DNA of 64,000 nt from positions 42,445,835 to 42,509,834 of the forward strand of contig NC_088102.1 in the NCBI RefSeq assembly GCF_036370855.1, read 5' to 3'. Below the pieces are notes generated by a model. The model was not told where the DNA came from. It did not search any database and saw only the letters and a list, made by a program, of their open reading frames with translations. Origin of the DNA: Dromaius novaehollandiae. Its lineage: Eukaryota; Chordata; Aves; Casuariiformes; Dromaiidae. This document shows positions 12,501-22,600 of this stretch, piece after piece. Position numbers and translations under genes: made by a program. Within the stretch, counting starts at the first letter, position 1. Each line of letters begins with the position of its first letter.

Positions 12501-15500
12501 GAAGGAACTGGTTTCAAAGTTCCACATTGTAAAGCATAACTGGATGGTCTATAGAGCTCCACTCCTGCGATCGACATGTTCATTTAGGGCTACACACCGA
12601 TTCTGGCAGTAGAGTAAAATGTTCAGAAATAATAAGGTTGATTTGTAGATGATTAATAAAGCCGAAAAGATTTCAGCTATGTAGGAGTTACTATACCAGA
12701 AATAAGTACAACAGCTATCCTCTTCCGAAGCCTGCATTCAGGCTGTTCCAGGACTATGTGGATGTCTGATGCAGATTTTTACCAACTGACTGATGCTGGG
12801 TCATGTTTTCTGTCCAGATCTGGACTGTGTAAAGAAATTTCATTTTCACTTTCATTTTTTTCAAAGTGATCATGACGTCTTTCCATCCCAGGCCTTTTAA
12901 CAAACAAACCACTGATTTTTATTACTTATTTTTTATATTCATGGGGATTGCCTTATTCTAAGCAAGTAAAACTTAACTGTCTTGCACTGTGCAGAGGAAG
13001 AGCCTCTTCTACCACTAAAGCCCCATGAGCTGAGGACTCGGCTGTTCACCCCTCCCGGCCCCCTCGGCAGCGCTATTCGTGGTGCCCTTACAGACCGCCT
13101 CTCCATTGCCAAGGAGCACAACTTCCTAAAGGGCCTCCAGATGCATAAGGACTACCTTGAGAACAAGCACTTCTGCAGATGGAAAGGTAAGAAAGAGGTG
13201 AGAAAATCAGGGGAAGACCAGTGTGCCCCGGGAGAGAATACACAAAAAGAACAAAACAGAAACCCACGTTCAGTCTCAAGCCTGTTCTCCGAGGTTCGAG
13301 ACCATGTCTAGGCAATTAGATCTGGGAGTTGTGGTGTACGGGGATGTAGCACGCAGCAGAGCAGAGCTCCCTGCCCGCGCTACGCCGGTGGTATACACCT
13401 CCTCAGGCAGGGCTGCGGCGTGCTGCTGATGGTCCTGGTTTTCTCTGCGCAAAAGAGGCTCTCAGTGGACAGGCACGAGAAACCCCCTTCGTCAGTGTTG
13501 CCACTGCTTGTCCAAAACTGAGCGTGGTGGGAGCTGGGAAGGCAGAATAGCAGGGATTTGGCAAACCTGCTCCCCAGAGAGGCTCTGCAGTCATGGTGTA
13601 AGGGAGGAAAACAGGCTGGCACAGCTCGGGGGTGAGAGCTGAATGAACCTGTTGTCTTGGACAGGTAACTGGTTTTGGACTGTCTCATTTTCAGCAAGAA
13701 ATATCTTTTCTTTTAGATACTGTGTTAGACACATTTCCCAACCAGCTGACAGAATCAGAAGAATATCTGTCTCTAGTAGACACAGGATTTTTCATCAATA
13801 CAAGCATCATGCCACTTTTAAGACCAGAGAGAAAGGTGGATGTCATCCTGCATTTAAATTACAGTGCAGGATCACAGGTACAGGTGAGAGAAATTGAAGT
13901 AGTCTGTATTTCTTCCCTAAAAGCCATACGCCTGGAAGCTTTGAATGCTTAGGTGTTTGCTTACGTATTGCTCCTACTAAAAGTCTTAACCGCTAGCATT
14001 TTTAGCTTAAGGCTGCAGTGCAATACTTCATTTATAGGCTGTACATATTCTCATTTATTTTTCTTACATGATGAGAGTGTTTTGTGCTAAGAACTCAGGC
14101 AAAGCAAATACCTTCTCTCCACTGATGCAACGCTTTCCAACAGGGGCTTCAGAGCTCTCCCACAGCTAGCCTGAGAAAATTTCTCATTTGTTACTGGACT
14201 CCAAGAAGTCCTGGGGCCAGCTTCTTCTTTAAATCTTAGTATTGCTGTTTATTGATCCAGGCTTTGGACCAGACCTGTAAGTACTGCTCAGATCAAGGAA
14301 TCCTCTTTCCCAGGGTGGAGCTGAATGAAGAAGACAGGAAAAAGCTAAAGGAATGTTACCTCTTTGAAGGGGCTGAGACTCCAGGAGCTCCAATATTGCT
14401 GTTTTTCCCACTAATTAATGATACCTTCCAAAACTACAAAGCACCAGGTAAGTAATGAAGCATGTAAAAAAAAGCTGCCAGCCTATTAAAGGAATAAATT
14501 TAATTCTCCAACTCCTAAACTTCACTGTTGGCTCATTTCAATACATCAAACCTCTCTGTTGCCTAAGATGACCTTTTTTACATTTTTCCAGTAAAAGAGA
14601 TTACACTTGTCCCTCCATATTTTCCTTTATTTTTTCCCACCCAGTTACTTTATAGTTAAAATAAATTCCTGTCAATAAAATAAGTCCAATCTGCAAGTTT
14701 TTTACTGAACTGCATACTATGATAAACTTCCCGTTTTGTTTAGTAGACCCTTTTGTTTAAAAGCTGGCCTTTAGTACCAATTTAAAACAGACTGAACCAT
14801 TATACTGTGCCTTTGAGGCATGGCAGCTTCTTTTTATTATAAATTAATTTCCTCACTGTCAGGGTTCACTTTTCCTCTCTATAAGTAGGATGGGACCATC
14901 CTACCCTTTTGATGGGTCAACGTTTCACCTCTTGTAATGCATTCTGGGGCTGCCACTTTCCTTTCCTTTCCATTTCCTTTCTTCAAATCCTTTAACTTGC
15001 AATAAGTATCCTTCTCATCTGAGTCACATACATGTGAAGTCCTCCCGGCCTGTCCTGAGCAGACATTCAGCATGTATCTGCGCTGCAGTATTAGGGTGTA
15101 ATTGCAGCTCATCATGGAGCTGATGTGACCAGCTTTGACCTACCATCTTCAGCAAGTGCCAGCCTCACAGCTGTAGCGAGACAGCACCTAGCCTGGGCTC
15201 AACTGCTTGAGTAATTACCCAAGTTCCCGAGTCAGATTTCCTGCCATGGCCATACTGTTTCAGCCCCCAGACTAGTTAGTTTGCAGGTAACTTTGATATA
15301 TTGATATGAGCCACAGACACGCCTGAAAACTGCAGACTCATATAAAAGGAATAACCACCATTCTTGTCCGCTAGTCATGTGAAGCAGTTGATACCCATCT
15401 GAGCCAGGGACTGAGTTGTTGATTTGAAAAAGAAATGTTTCTTTAAAAAATAATTAAAAAAAAAAAAAACAACAAGACTGAGGTGGATTAGGAATTCTCT

Positions 15501-15811
15501 TTGGAGAGGGACATCTCCTTTCCCTACTCTGTTAGAGTTTGCTTGCCCATAACCAAAGTAATTGCCATCCCACAGCCGTGATTTGTTACACATTTCTCCT
15601 AGGTCAGAAGCGCTCTGAGTCAGAGAGGGAGGATGGCAAAGTTGATCTCTACGGCTGCTGTTCCCCTTATTCAACATACTCAGTCAGATATACTGAGCAG
15701 GTGTATGATCGTCTGGTTCAGCTGAGCGAATACAACATCCTGAATAATGAAGACCTCATTATGCAGGCCTTGCACACAGCAGTGGAACGGAAAAGGCAGA
15801 AAAAGAAATAA
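403..15811 (+). CDS. PLA2G4E-like: PLA2G4E-like cytosolic phospholipase A2, copy 1 (5' truncated by window; 17 exons)
   Basis: Spliced CDS of 17 exons (listed separately, numbered e5-e21 after copy 2) that join without an in-frame stop into 731 residues ending at TAA 15809-15811. Order: second half of a C2 domain, a lysine-rich linker, then the cPLA2 catalytic domain. The oxyanion segment TTGGGMR has its Arg at residue 254 of the partial protein. The nucleophile Ser is in GLSGTTW (residue 282, codon 8568-8570) and the catalytic Asp in VDTGF (codon 13779-13781). The C-terminus SEYNILNN...[10 protein letters not shown] resembles that of mammalian PLA2G4E better than other group IV members, as I recall them. 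Known family role: Ca2+-dependent membrane lipid hydrolysis and N-acyl transfer to phosphatidylethanolamine. The first ~100 residues (start and first C2 exons) lie left of the window. It could be named as any of the PLA2G4E-like paralogs; the exact orthologue is not decidable here. Confidence 0.93.
3147..3187 (+). CDS. PLA2G4E-like: Copy 1 exon e6: end of C2 domain
   Basis: 41-nt exon with a pyrimidine-rich acceptor (ttttccag) and donor gtgagt. Encodes [13 protein letters not shown] plus two bases of a split Ile codon. The copy 2 counterpart is the same length and reads [13 protein letters not shown]. Confidence 0.9.
3922..3964 (+). CDS. PLA2G4E-like: Copy 1 exon e7: short C2-linker exon
   Basis: 43-nt exon between tttgtag and gtgagt. 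It completes the split Ile and reads [14 protein letters not shown]. Same length and phase as the copy 2 exon 46833-46875 ([14 protein letters not shown]). Confidence 0.9.
4775..4847 (+). CDS. PLA2G4E-like: Copy 1 exon e8: lysine-rich linker
   Basis: 73-nt exon with acceptor ttttacag and donor gtgagg, phase 0 to 1. Encodes [12 protein letters not shown] followed by [12 protein letters not shown]. The lysine run is longer than in copy 2 ([10 protein letters not shown]) and could contact acidic membrane lipids; that last point is inference. Confidence 0.88.
5042..5211 (+). CDS. PLA2G4E-like: Copy 1 exon e9: linker before catalytic domain
   Basis: 170-nt exon (acceptor atttag, donor gtatgt) encoding [20 protein letters not shown] and a later [13 protein letters not shown]. 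Same length and phase as copy 2 exon 48269-48438, which shares [13 protein letters not shown]. Confidence 0.92.
5346..5432 (+). CDS. PLA2G4E-like: Copy 1 exon e10: variable linker
   Basis: 87-nt, phase-0 exon ending at gtgagt, encoding [20 protein letters not shown] and on to MILAE. The acceptor is a tandem NAG (ttcagcag), so the first Gln may be optional. This is the least conserved exon between the copies; copy 2 has three more codons. Confidence 0.82.
6443..6480 (+). CDS. PLA2G4E-like: Copy 1 exon e11: 38-nt exon
   Basis: 38-nt exon with acceptor gctttccag and donor gtaaga, encoding [12 protein letters not shown] plus a split Cys codon (TG|C). Copy 2 pairs with a 38-nt exon encoding [12 protein letters not shown]. 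Confidence 0.88.
7160..7295 (+). CDS. PLA2G4E-like: Copy 1 exon e12: start of catalytic domain
   Basis: 136-nt exon after tgctccag, encoding [20 protein letters not shown] and on to [14 protein letters not shown], typical of the entry into the cPLA2 catalytic domain. The donor is gtctgt, weak at +3 to +5. Length and phase equal copy 2 exon 51818-51953, whose donor is gtatct. Confidence 0.92.
8445..8581 (+). CDS. PLA2G4E-like: Copy 1 exon e13: oxyanion hole and catalytic serine
   Basis: 137-nt exon (acceptor ttacacag, donor gtgagt) encoding [20 protein letters not shown] and then [13 protein letters not shown]. The Gly-rich loop and Arg form the oxyanion/phosphate site. Ser (TCT at 8568-8570) in GLSGT is the nucleophile, by homology to Ser228 of cPLA2-alpha. 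Confidence 0.96.
9006..9228 (+). CDS. PLA2G4E-like: Copy 1 exon e14: catalytic domain
   Basis: 223-nt exon (acceptor ttcatag, donor gtacag) encoding [20 protein letters not shown] through [20 protein letters not shown]. Copy 2 has one extra codon here. The TMSxLYxDPDWS-like start is typical of PLA2G4D/E/F-type enzymes. Confidence 0.95.
9940..10054 (+). CDS. PLA2G4E-like: Copy 1 exon e15: catalytic domain
   Basis: 115-nt exon (acceptor attacag, donor gtgatt) encoding [20 protein letters not shown] then [18 protein letters not shown]. The GQNPLPIY block is a conserved cPLA2 signature. Same length in copy 2. Confidence 0.95.
10441..10578 (+). CDS. PLA2G4E-like: Copy 1 exon e16: most conserved catalytic exon
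   Basis: 138-nt exon (acceptor tttcacag, donor gtaaat) encoding [20 protein letters not shown] and then [18 protein letters not shown]. Nearly identical in protein to copy 2 exon 56403-56540, with only conservative Leu/Ile/Val and Ser/Ala changes. Confidence 0.96.
11939..11962. repeat. (TG)12 microsatellite
   Basis: Perfect alternating TG run in intron 16 of copy 1. Confidence 0.95.
12242..12349 (+). CDS. PLA2G4E-like: Copy 1 exon e17: catalytic domain lid region
   Basis: 108-nt exon (acceptor ttttacag, donor gtgagc) encoding [20 protein letters not shown] and then [16 protein letters not shown]. Same length and phase in copy 2. Confidence 0.94.
12995..13186 (+). CDS. PLA2G4E-like: Copy 1 exon e18: catalytic domain
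   Basis: 192-nt exon (acceptor ctgtgcag, donor gtaaga) encoding [20 protein letters not shown] through [20 protein letters not shown] and CRWK. One codon longer than copy 2, with shared HNFLKGLQM. Confidence 0.94.
13717..13883 (+). CDS. PLA2G4E-like: Copy 1 exon e19: catalytic aspartate
   Basis: 167-nt exon (acceptor cttttag, donor gtgaga) encoding a segment with [20 protein letters not shown]. Asp at 13779-13781 aligns with the catalytic Asp549 of cPLA2-alpha. A second in-frame donor (CAG|gtacag) lies 6 nt upstream and would drop two residues. I chose the downstream donor because copy 2 ends at the same place. Confidence 0.93.
14261..14447 (+). CDS. PLA2G4E-like: Copy 1 exon e20: catalytic domain C-terminal part
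   Basis: 187-nt exon (acceptor tgatccag, donor gtaagt) encoding [20 protein letters not shown], then LKECYLFEG and [15 protein letters not shown]. Same length as copy 2 exon 61843-62029. Confidence 0.95.
15603..15811 (+). CDS. PLA2G4E-like: Copy 1 exon e21: terminal coding exon with polybasic tail
   Basis: Acceptor tctcctag; the coding part is 209 nt ending in TAA 15809-15811. Encodes [18 protein letters not shown]..., then [20 protein letters not shown] and [13 protein letters not shown] basic C-terminus is characteristic of PLA2G4E, where it is reported to bind phosphoinositides and direct the enzyme to endocytic membranes. Confidence 0.95.
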
Positions 15812-16165
15812 ACCACCATCCTACTTCTCAGACAAGGGAGGGTGCTGTTGTGTCCCTTAACCCACTGAGAGACTGATGCTCCCTTAAGACGGGCCAGCAG
15901 GCTTCAACAGATTCCTGTTCAACCTCCTGAAGTGGTAATCTCCGATGAACAAAGAAGAGATTGAAGAGAGTTCTTTTTTCCCAAAGAATTTCACTGCAAC
16001 AATTCATTGCAATTCAGCCAGGATAATGGAGTACAGTTCATTGTATGGTACAGAGTTGGGACAGCCGTGAGGATGAAGGTGCTAGTTGCCTTCAGAAAGC
16101 GTTTGAAATGTTTAAGGCTATTGTGTCCAGGGCAGACCACATTAAAAGCATACTTTATTGACATG
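15812..16165 (+). other. Probable 3'UTR of copy 1
   Basis: Non-coding sequence after the stop. The end is proposed from an ATTAAA at 16141-16146 followed by a GT-rich element. Other signals further down (ATTAAA 17182, AATAAA 19153) would give longer UTRs. Confidence 0.45.
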
Positions 16166-16190
16166 ACTTGTGTTTTGTGTTTGCAAGATG
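16141..16190 (+). terminator. Candidate poly(A) signal of copy 1
   Basis: ATTAAA at 16141-16146 is followed about 20 nt later by a GT-rich stretch (gtgttttgtgtttg), the usual layout of signal plus downstream element. Inferred from motif only. Confidence 0.4.
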
Positions 16191-19100
16191 GTGGCATGGC
16201 AAGCAGCAGTCTGTGGGCCAGGGCTGTGACCTGTGCCTTGGCACACTGTAGGCAAGCGTTTAGAGAAAGACCCATGTCATACGGCATCCTGAGGACACAG
16301 ATCACCTCGGCACGGTGGTTTGGGTGCAGGGGGAGGAGGCGCAGGCCCAGGGTACCAGCTTGACAGAGACAGCAAAACAGTGTTGATGAAAGGCTCCACT
16401 GCTTGACTGCCATGCTCTTCTGTGTACCTGTCTCCCTGCTTCTTGGCTCCCTGTCCCTCTTCCCACTCCCAGCATGAGAGGTGGTAGTGCAAGTGAGCAC
16501 AAAACCAAGCTGAACAGCGTGACGCTGCTGGCGCTGATGCCCTCAAAACCAGAGCAAGGATGTGCAAGCCCCTGGATTCCTTGGCCCTGCCTGCCCTTGC
16601 TGTTGGCTTTGCATGGGCTTGGTCAGAGAAGGACGACTTTTGTGTGTTGCAGCACATAAAGAGGACATCCTGTTCCAGGAATATAACTTTTTCCTCTTGA
16701 GATAGCACTAAACTATTTTACTTATGCCACTGCTGTGAGCCCTGTGCCATTGTGCCAGCTGTGGCTGTGGAGGAGACAAGGAGGGTGCAGACCTGCAGAG
16801 ATCCCTGATAGCTCTGGGAAGGTTTGCTGTAGCAGCCACATCCTTTTGCATGGCATGGTGCTGAAGGAGGGTCTGTGCCTACTGAGCTGTAATTCCTCTT
16901 TAGTTGGCTCTGCACCAAACCCAGCACCAACACAAACGTAGCATGAATTGTCAGCGACTTTTCAACCAAGCTAATTTTGAATACAGAAACATACTAGGGA
17001 AAAAGTCTGTTATGTGTTTAATTGCTTTCTATTCATAAGCTAACCATTTATAATGTGTGTTTTCTCTTTTGTCACCTCTCTGGCTAATTTTTAATGCAAA
17101 GATGTGTTGGGTTTCTCACTGTGTGTAACCATACTGCAGCTACAATTTGTAGCCTACTAAAAACTGCTGTTATACTTCAGCATTAAAATCCTTTGGACTG
17201 CCGAAGGGCTTTCAGCTTCTGGCCATATTTCAAGGCTGATGTTCAGGATTTTATCTTTACTTTCCAAATGAGTAGATAACAGTACCTGCAGCATGTTAGG
17301 CTGAGTCATGTCATTCTGAAGCTTTAAATAGCATCGTCAGAGCCTGGTAGAGGGAGCAGGACACAGTGTTTCTGTAGGACACAACAGCCAAGGACAAGTG
17401 TTCTGTGTAACTCCCCATTTTACAATACAGTGTAGAAGGATGGACAGTGATGCAACGGATAATTTAGCTCACATTAGACAGGGAAGAATGTATGTGAAAT
17501 TTACCTGTCTTATTCCCAAATATTTTAGTCAAAAAAGTAGTGAGAGAGAGCCTCAAGGGGCTTGGGAAATCTGTCCCAGAATGCAAAGGGTGACCGCACG
17601 TGTCAAAGATAGTGAAAAACAGGGTCTGTGGCCTCACACAGGAAAAAGATATTGTGAATTATCACATAGGAAGATCTCTTCCCTCATCACCCCTGACTCA
17701 GAAGGTGCTACTGCCTCTCAGAGAAGGAAAAAAAATCCTTATTGTCAGAGATTTCTTGTTTATGTCAGAGAAGTCAACTCATTGCTCCTGGGTCCTACTC
17801 ATCTGGAACACAGCAGGAGCCAGGAACATCAGGTCCCTTGTAACCCCCTGCCTTGGGGTTAATCTAAACCTTTTCTTTGTGACTATAGAGTTATATGTTT
17901 CTAAAAATCGTAAGTCATTTCTAGACTGAAAACCCTTTTGGTAAGTAGGGATTCCTCCTGTATTCACTACTACAAGAAGCAGCTTCTTGTTGTAAATAGA
18001 GTTTGTGCTTAGACTTGTGGCTGTGAAGCATTTTTCTAAAATCCACATGCATCTAATGCATTTACAAACTAAGCAACACAGTTTGTTACTCTTGGAAAAA
18101 TGTTTAATTAAACTAAATCATCATGTAAGCAAACAGAAGAATTTGCTACTTATCCTTTGGATGTGAAGTATAGAGAGATCCCACTGACAGGCACGGAGAT
18201 AACATTTTCCCATAAGGAAAGTCTCAGCCTGTAGTCAAGCTTTTATTTTGGTACTGCCAAAAAGCTGCAGCATTAACAGTGTGGTTTGCATTGGTGGGTT
18301 ACGGACAGGTTCTAGCTCTCAGCCCTTCTTCACTTTGCATTTACCCCTCTGGAATGAAATTCTGAGAGTTAGTCTTCCTGTAGTCAGTCTGTATTGATTT
18401 CCCCATGCCAGTTCACTTCCTTCGCAAAGGCAACGTGAACCTCTGAAGAGATGGTTCTTAGGCTACAAAAAGGTCAGATGTAATTTCCTTCCAGAATATC
18501 ATCAGTGCTTCAAGCTTCAGCTTTTCACATATCAGGGGGCAGCTAGGATATCTCCCACGTAATTTTGTGCTTGACCTTTCTTCTGGGATGAAGGTGCTGT
18601 TCCCAAGACTTATACTATCTTACAAATGACTATACTCATTTATAAAATGTCTCTTTTTAGGCTGAGATGTTGTAAAATGCTATATTTACAGTGGCCACTC
18701 ATCAAAACCTCTGGTTTCTGATGCCAGCAATTTGTATCTTCCAAAGGCATTGACTGAGCTCCATTGGGCAAGAATTCAGTCACAGGGCATTTTATTACCC
18801 TTCGACCCTTCAGCCCTTCAGAATTGATCTTTGTATGGCACAGGTAAATATGTGAACCAGTCTGCATAGTATGTGGTAACCTCTTATAAGACTTTGGGCC
18901 TTTTAGGCAAGGCTCAGTCAGGACAAATTCCAGATTCAACAAGCCTGGAGGAAGTGTCTCACACCTTTCCAACCGGAAACCAAAACAGGAGTTACAGCAC
19001 AAAGCAGTAGTTGGCTGCAGTCTGTAGGACTGGAAGGCCTTAGAGGAGGTGAGAAAGATTGTGAAGCTCTGCAGGCTAAAGCCAAGCCTGGAGGGATAGT

Positions 19101-19385
19101 TAGGTTGTTTGGATTAATTTGTCTTTGCAATCCTTGTTTCCAAGTACATAGTAATAAACCTTTAGCTAAAGTTCGAGGGACAGTTTTTCTGGGCATGGTT
19201 TTGCCACTGTTGCTTGCCGAATGGGCCTATCAGCTTGCACTTATTTAATCAATCCATTTTATAACACTATACAGAGCCCTCTAATTGTTTAGCTCCTACT
19301 AGTTGGTCGGTGGATTGAAGAACATGGTAAAACAGTGAATATACTTTTGTATTTGTATAAGATGATTCATCTTTTTCTCCCCATA
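16166..19385. other. Intergenic stretch, nothing recognised
   Basis: I see no convincing exon, RNA gene or repeat here. Open frames are short and lack splice-site support or family resemblance. It may include a longer copy 1 3'UTR if the ATTAAA at 17182 or the AATAAA at 19153 is used. Confidence 0.5.
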
Positions 19386-21718
19386 AACTCATAAAAGCTG
19401 GAAGTGCCATTAGATCACCTTATTTGACTTGCTGGATGTTACAGCTGTTACCAGTCATGCAGTTACTTAAATGTTAATCCTGATTACCTGTGGCTGACTA
19501 AAGTCTGTCTTGAAGAAAAGGTACCTCTCTTCTTTCAAAGATATCCAGAATGGTAAAGTCACTACATTTCTCGGAAATATTTTTTAATGGGTGATCCTCT
19601 TCCAGTAAAAAGTGTACACCTTGTTCCCCATTGCATTTAGTTTCGTCTTGGGGTCCAGATGTTAGTTACTGTTAAATCTCTTTCTAATAGCTTAAAAGCC
19701 ATTGCATTTTCCCTTATGAAAGATTTTACAAAATATAGTAAAGTTCTGTCACAGTCTTTTTTTTTGGCAAACCAGTAGATTCAGCTCTTCAAGTTCTCAC
19801 TATAAACATTTTTTTTTAATTGCTCAATCCAAATGTAGCTCTGTTCTTACACTCCCTCCAACTCCTCATTGTCCCTCTATCAAACGCAGATTACAATATC
19901 CTTCTCACTAATGCTCTATTTATAATGAGGTGAAAATTGCTTTGTTATTCTTATATTCCTCTATATAAATGACTTCCCTGTTTATATATACAGGAATTCA
20001 GTTGTCTTCATTTGCCATTTTTTGCCAGACTTTTACAGAATTGTTTGTCTGACATAAACTGGTGAGTTACTGTTTTCCATGTTACAGTCCTCCCTTTGGT
20101 GAGGGGGAGTAAATTGTAACGTACGTTTGCTATTCCTTTAATCACGACTTCACACTTCGGTGCATTAATGCTAACTGTGGTTAACCAGGTCTAGTTTATC
20201 CAGCAGGTCAGACTGTTCTGTATGATTGTTCTGTCCTTAGTATTACTCAGCACTCTCAGTCTTCCTCTATTGCAAATTTTAACTGTCATTTTGTTATGCT
20301 TATTTCCAAATCATTCATGAGAGCATGGATTAGAACAGCAAATGCTTAGAACTTTCTTCTAAAAAACTTTTTTCGGGGATATTTCTCACCGATGACTAAT
20401 CTTGAAATTAGGTATATACTTTTTTGAATCTTGGATAGAGTGTCAATGCCTAACAAAAAGGTATTTGTGTGGTAGCCTAAGGGACAAAAGCTTGTGATTG
20501 GAACATAGAATGAAATCAGTTTTTCATGATAAAAATCTATTTTCCATAAAACTATATTGACTGGCTTACAGATCTTCCAGAAGGTAGCTCAGTGATCACC
20601 AAAGCTGCTCATCTTCTTACAGGGAACCTCTGGCTAATGCTAATCACTGAAAGATTTCTCTTCCATGCAGTTGCCTTGCATCACTAGCTTACTAGCCCAT
20701 GCATCTTCCTTAGAGAGCACTCTCTCATTTTTTGGAGATCCTTTACAGTTTTATTGCACTCTGGTTACTAAAAGAGAGCTCCGTACTTGGGTCTACAACA
20801 TCAATGCATCCATAGGAACAGAGCACTTGAACGTTTGTAGTCCATTGGCATCACCTGCAGTACATACCTAAGGTAAGGAAACTAAAGAAGAATTTATGTG
20901 CATAACCCAAATATGAGTAAGACTTTCACAAAGTTTCATACTTTACTTTAAAGAAATAAAAATAAATGTGCAATTATATCTACCTTTACTAAGATCAACT
21001 CCCAGCAATTTCTCTGTCCATGTATTTCCTATGTATGAGGTTCTTAAGCTGCTTACCCAACTGTATGGCTAGGGATTCAATTCTTTACAAGCCAGGACCC
21101 TTATTTTTGCCTTCATGGAAAGGATGATATTTGGAGAGCGATCATTTTTACTCCAGATCTCCCCAGGTGCTTAAATATATATGCAATTTGGCTGGGTGGA
21201 GTCATCTCCTGTCCAGATAGTAAATAGAACCAGTTAATGACTGTCCTAAGGCTAACTAATTTATAAGTCATCAGTCTTTTGGGGGGAAAAACACTCCCTT
21301 ATGGGGTGGAGTGCAGTTTTCAGTGTATAATTGCTTTATATGCTGAAACTTGTATTTCATATAGGCATGCATATATCAACATATGTTATACAAAACATAT
21401 GAAACTTAAATGAGAAGAATGCACGTGATTTGAAACTAACTCTTGACTCAAAATAGGCATGACTATTAATTATTTTAGGGATGATGATGCATTTGTTGTG
21501 TATGACTACCAAACCAAATTTTGAGGAACAGCAAGAGAACCAACAGAGATAACATTCTGATAGTCTGTTTTCAGTTGATCAGATATTATACCCACTATTC
21601 CACTGGCATCATGGAAACCAATCTACTATCACCCTACCCCATTCCCCTTGCTATTTTCAAAAACTGGTGCAGCATTCACTTTCTTCAAATCTTCTGTAGA
21701 TCTCCAGTATCCCAAGAC

Positions 21719-21720
<2 letters not shown>

Positions 21721-21752
<32 letters not shown>

Positions 21753-21761
21753 AAAAAAAAA
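21721..21761 (+). repeat. Interrupted poly(A) run
   Basis: Nineteen A, one G, then twenty-one A, inside the CR1-like relic. It may be a slippage expansion of a short A-rich site, or the tail of a small later insertion; the flanks do not decide. Confidence 0.9.
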
Positions 21762-22024
21762 GGTAGTCAGGAATCTTCCTAGACTACACTTAGGGACTAT
21801 TTGGTAAGAATGCTCTCAGTTTAGTCTTGATATATATTGTTTAGTAGCTATTTGTCTCAAAGCAATTCATCACATTCGCTGATGAAACATATAATGTTTC
21901 TTCTTTTCAAACACAGAACTAATGCTTTATTAGCACTCCTGCTTTAGTTGCATCATTAGTAATTATTTTGTTATCTCTGTGAAGCAATGAGTCTAGCAAT
22001 GATTTTTTTATAGGCATTTCCTTT

Positions 22025-22048
22025 ATATATACATTATATATATATAAT
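22025..22048. repeat. Short TA-rich microsatellite
   Basis: Alternating ta units (tatatatacattatatatatata) inside the CR1-like relic. Confidence 0.7.
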
Positions 22049-22600
22049 TCTTCTTATTATCACCCTGGCAAATCATGGTTTTCAATACTCCTTAAGTTAT
22101 GATTTATTTTGAAGGTTTTGTTTTTCCCCTTTTCCAATGTGCTGTGCATTGCTTTTCTCACATCCAGCTGCTGTTTTCTTATAACCTCTGAAAGAGGTTG
22201 GGCTTTCACCAAAACTGTGAAATTAGGATAGCTCATATCACACTGCTGAGATTTCCTCAACTTCAACAGGAGCAGATAGTTAAGCCGCTAGAGACAGCCA
22301 ATTCTCTTAGCTCACCCGGATCTTCCACTTAACATCGATTTGTAGCATGCAGCTAGAATGTGGAGTCTCTAGAGCGGTATGGATTCCTCTTTGTCAATCA
22401 CAAAGTTTTTCTATCAACAGCTATTCTGATTCAATCATCGACTTCTACTTGCAGATATATAAGGAACAATTTGTTTTCCTTTCACTTTGTGTCTGTGCAA
22501 CATGATTTGAGGGGGGGTTAGTCATTACATCACATAGGGTCAAAATAATAAAACCATGTGAGAGTTACATATAACAGCTGTTTAGATAGGCTTCCACATG

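Larger units (their letters stand above)
19386..22600 (-). mobile_element. Degenerate CR1-type LINE relic (minus strand)
   Basis: Read on the + strand this resembles the reverse complement of amniote CR1 3' sequence, block after block. Examples are gccattagatca near 19407, agctcttcaagttctcactata near 19785, an actatattgactggc block near 20555, a cactttcttcaaatcttctg block near 21678, and acacagaactaatg...cactcctgc near 21915. The relic's 3' end is near 19386 and its 5' part runs to roughly 22.6 kb; the latter limit is vague. It is heavily mutated and has no intact ORF. Recognition is from memory of CR1 consensus, not from a search. Confidence 0.6.

Noticed and set aside
12132..12527. 131-codon minus-strand ORF
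   Set aside because: Antisense shadow of exon e17 of copy 1 and its flanks.
15991..16500. 169-codon minus-strand ORF, with a nearby 143-codon one at 16277-16708
   Set aside because: Lie over the 3'UTR and downstream of copy 1 in overlapping frames; composition is random-like, with no domain.
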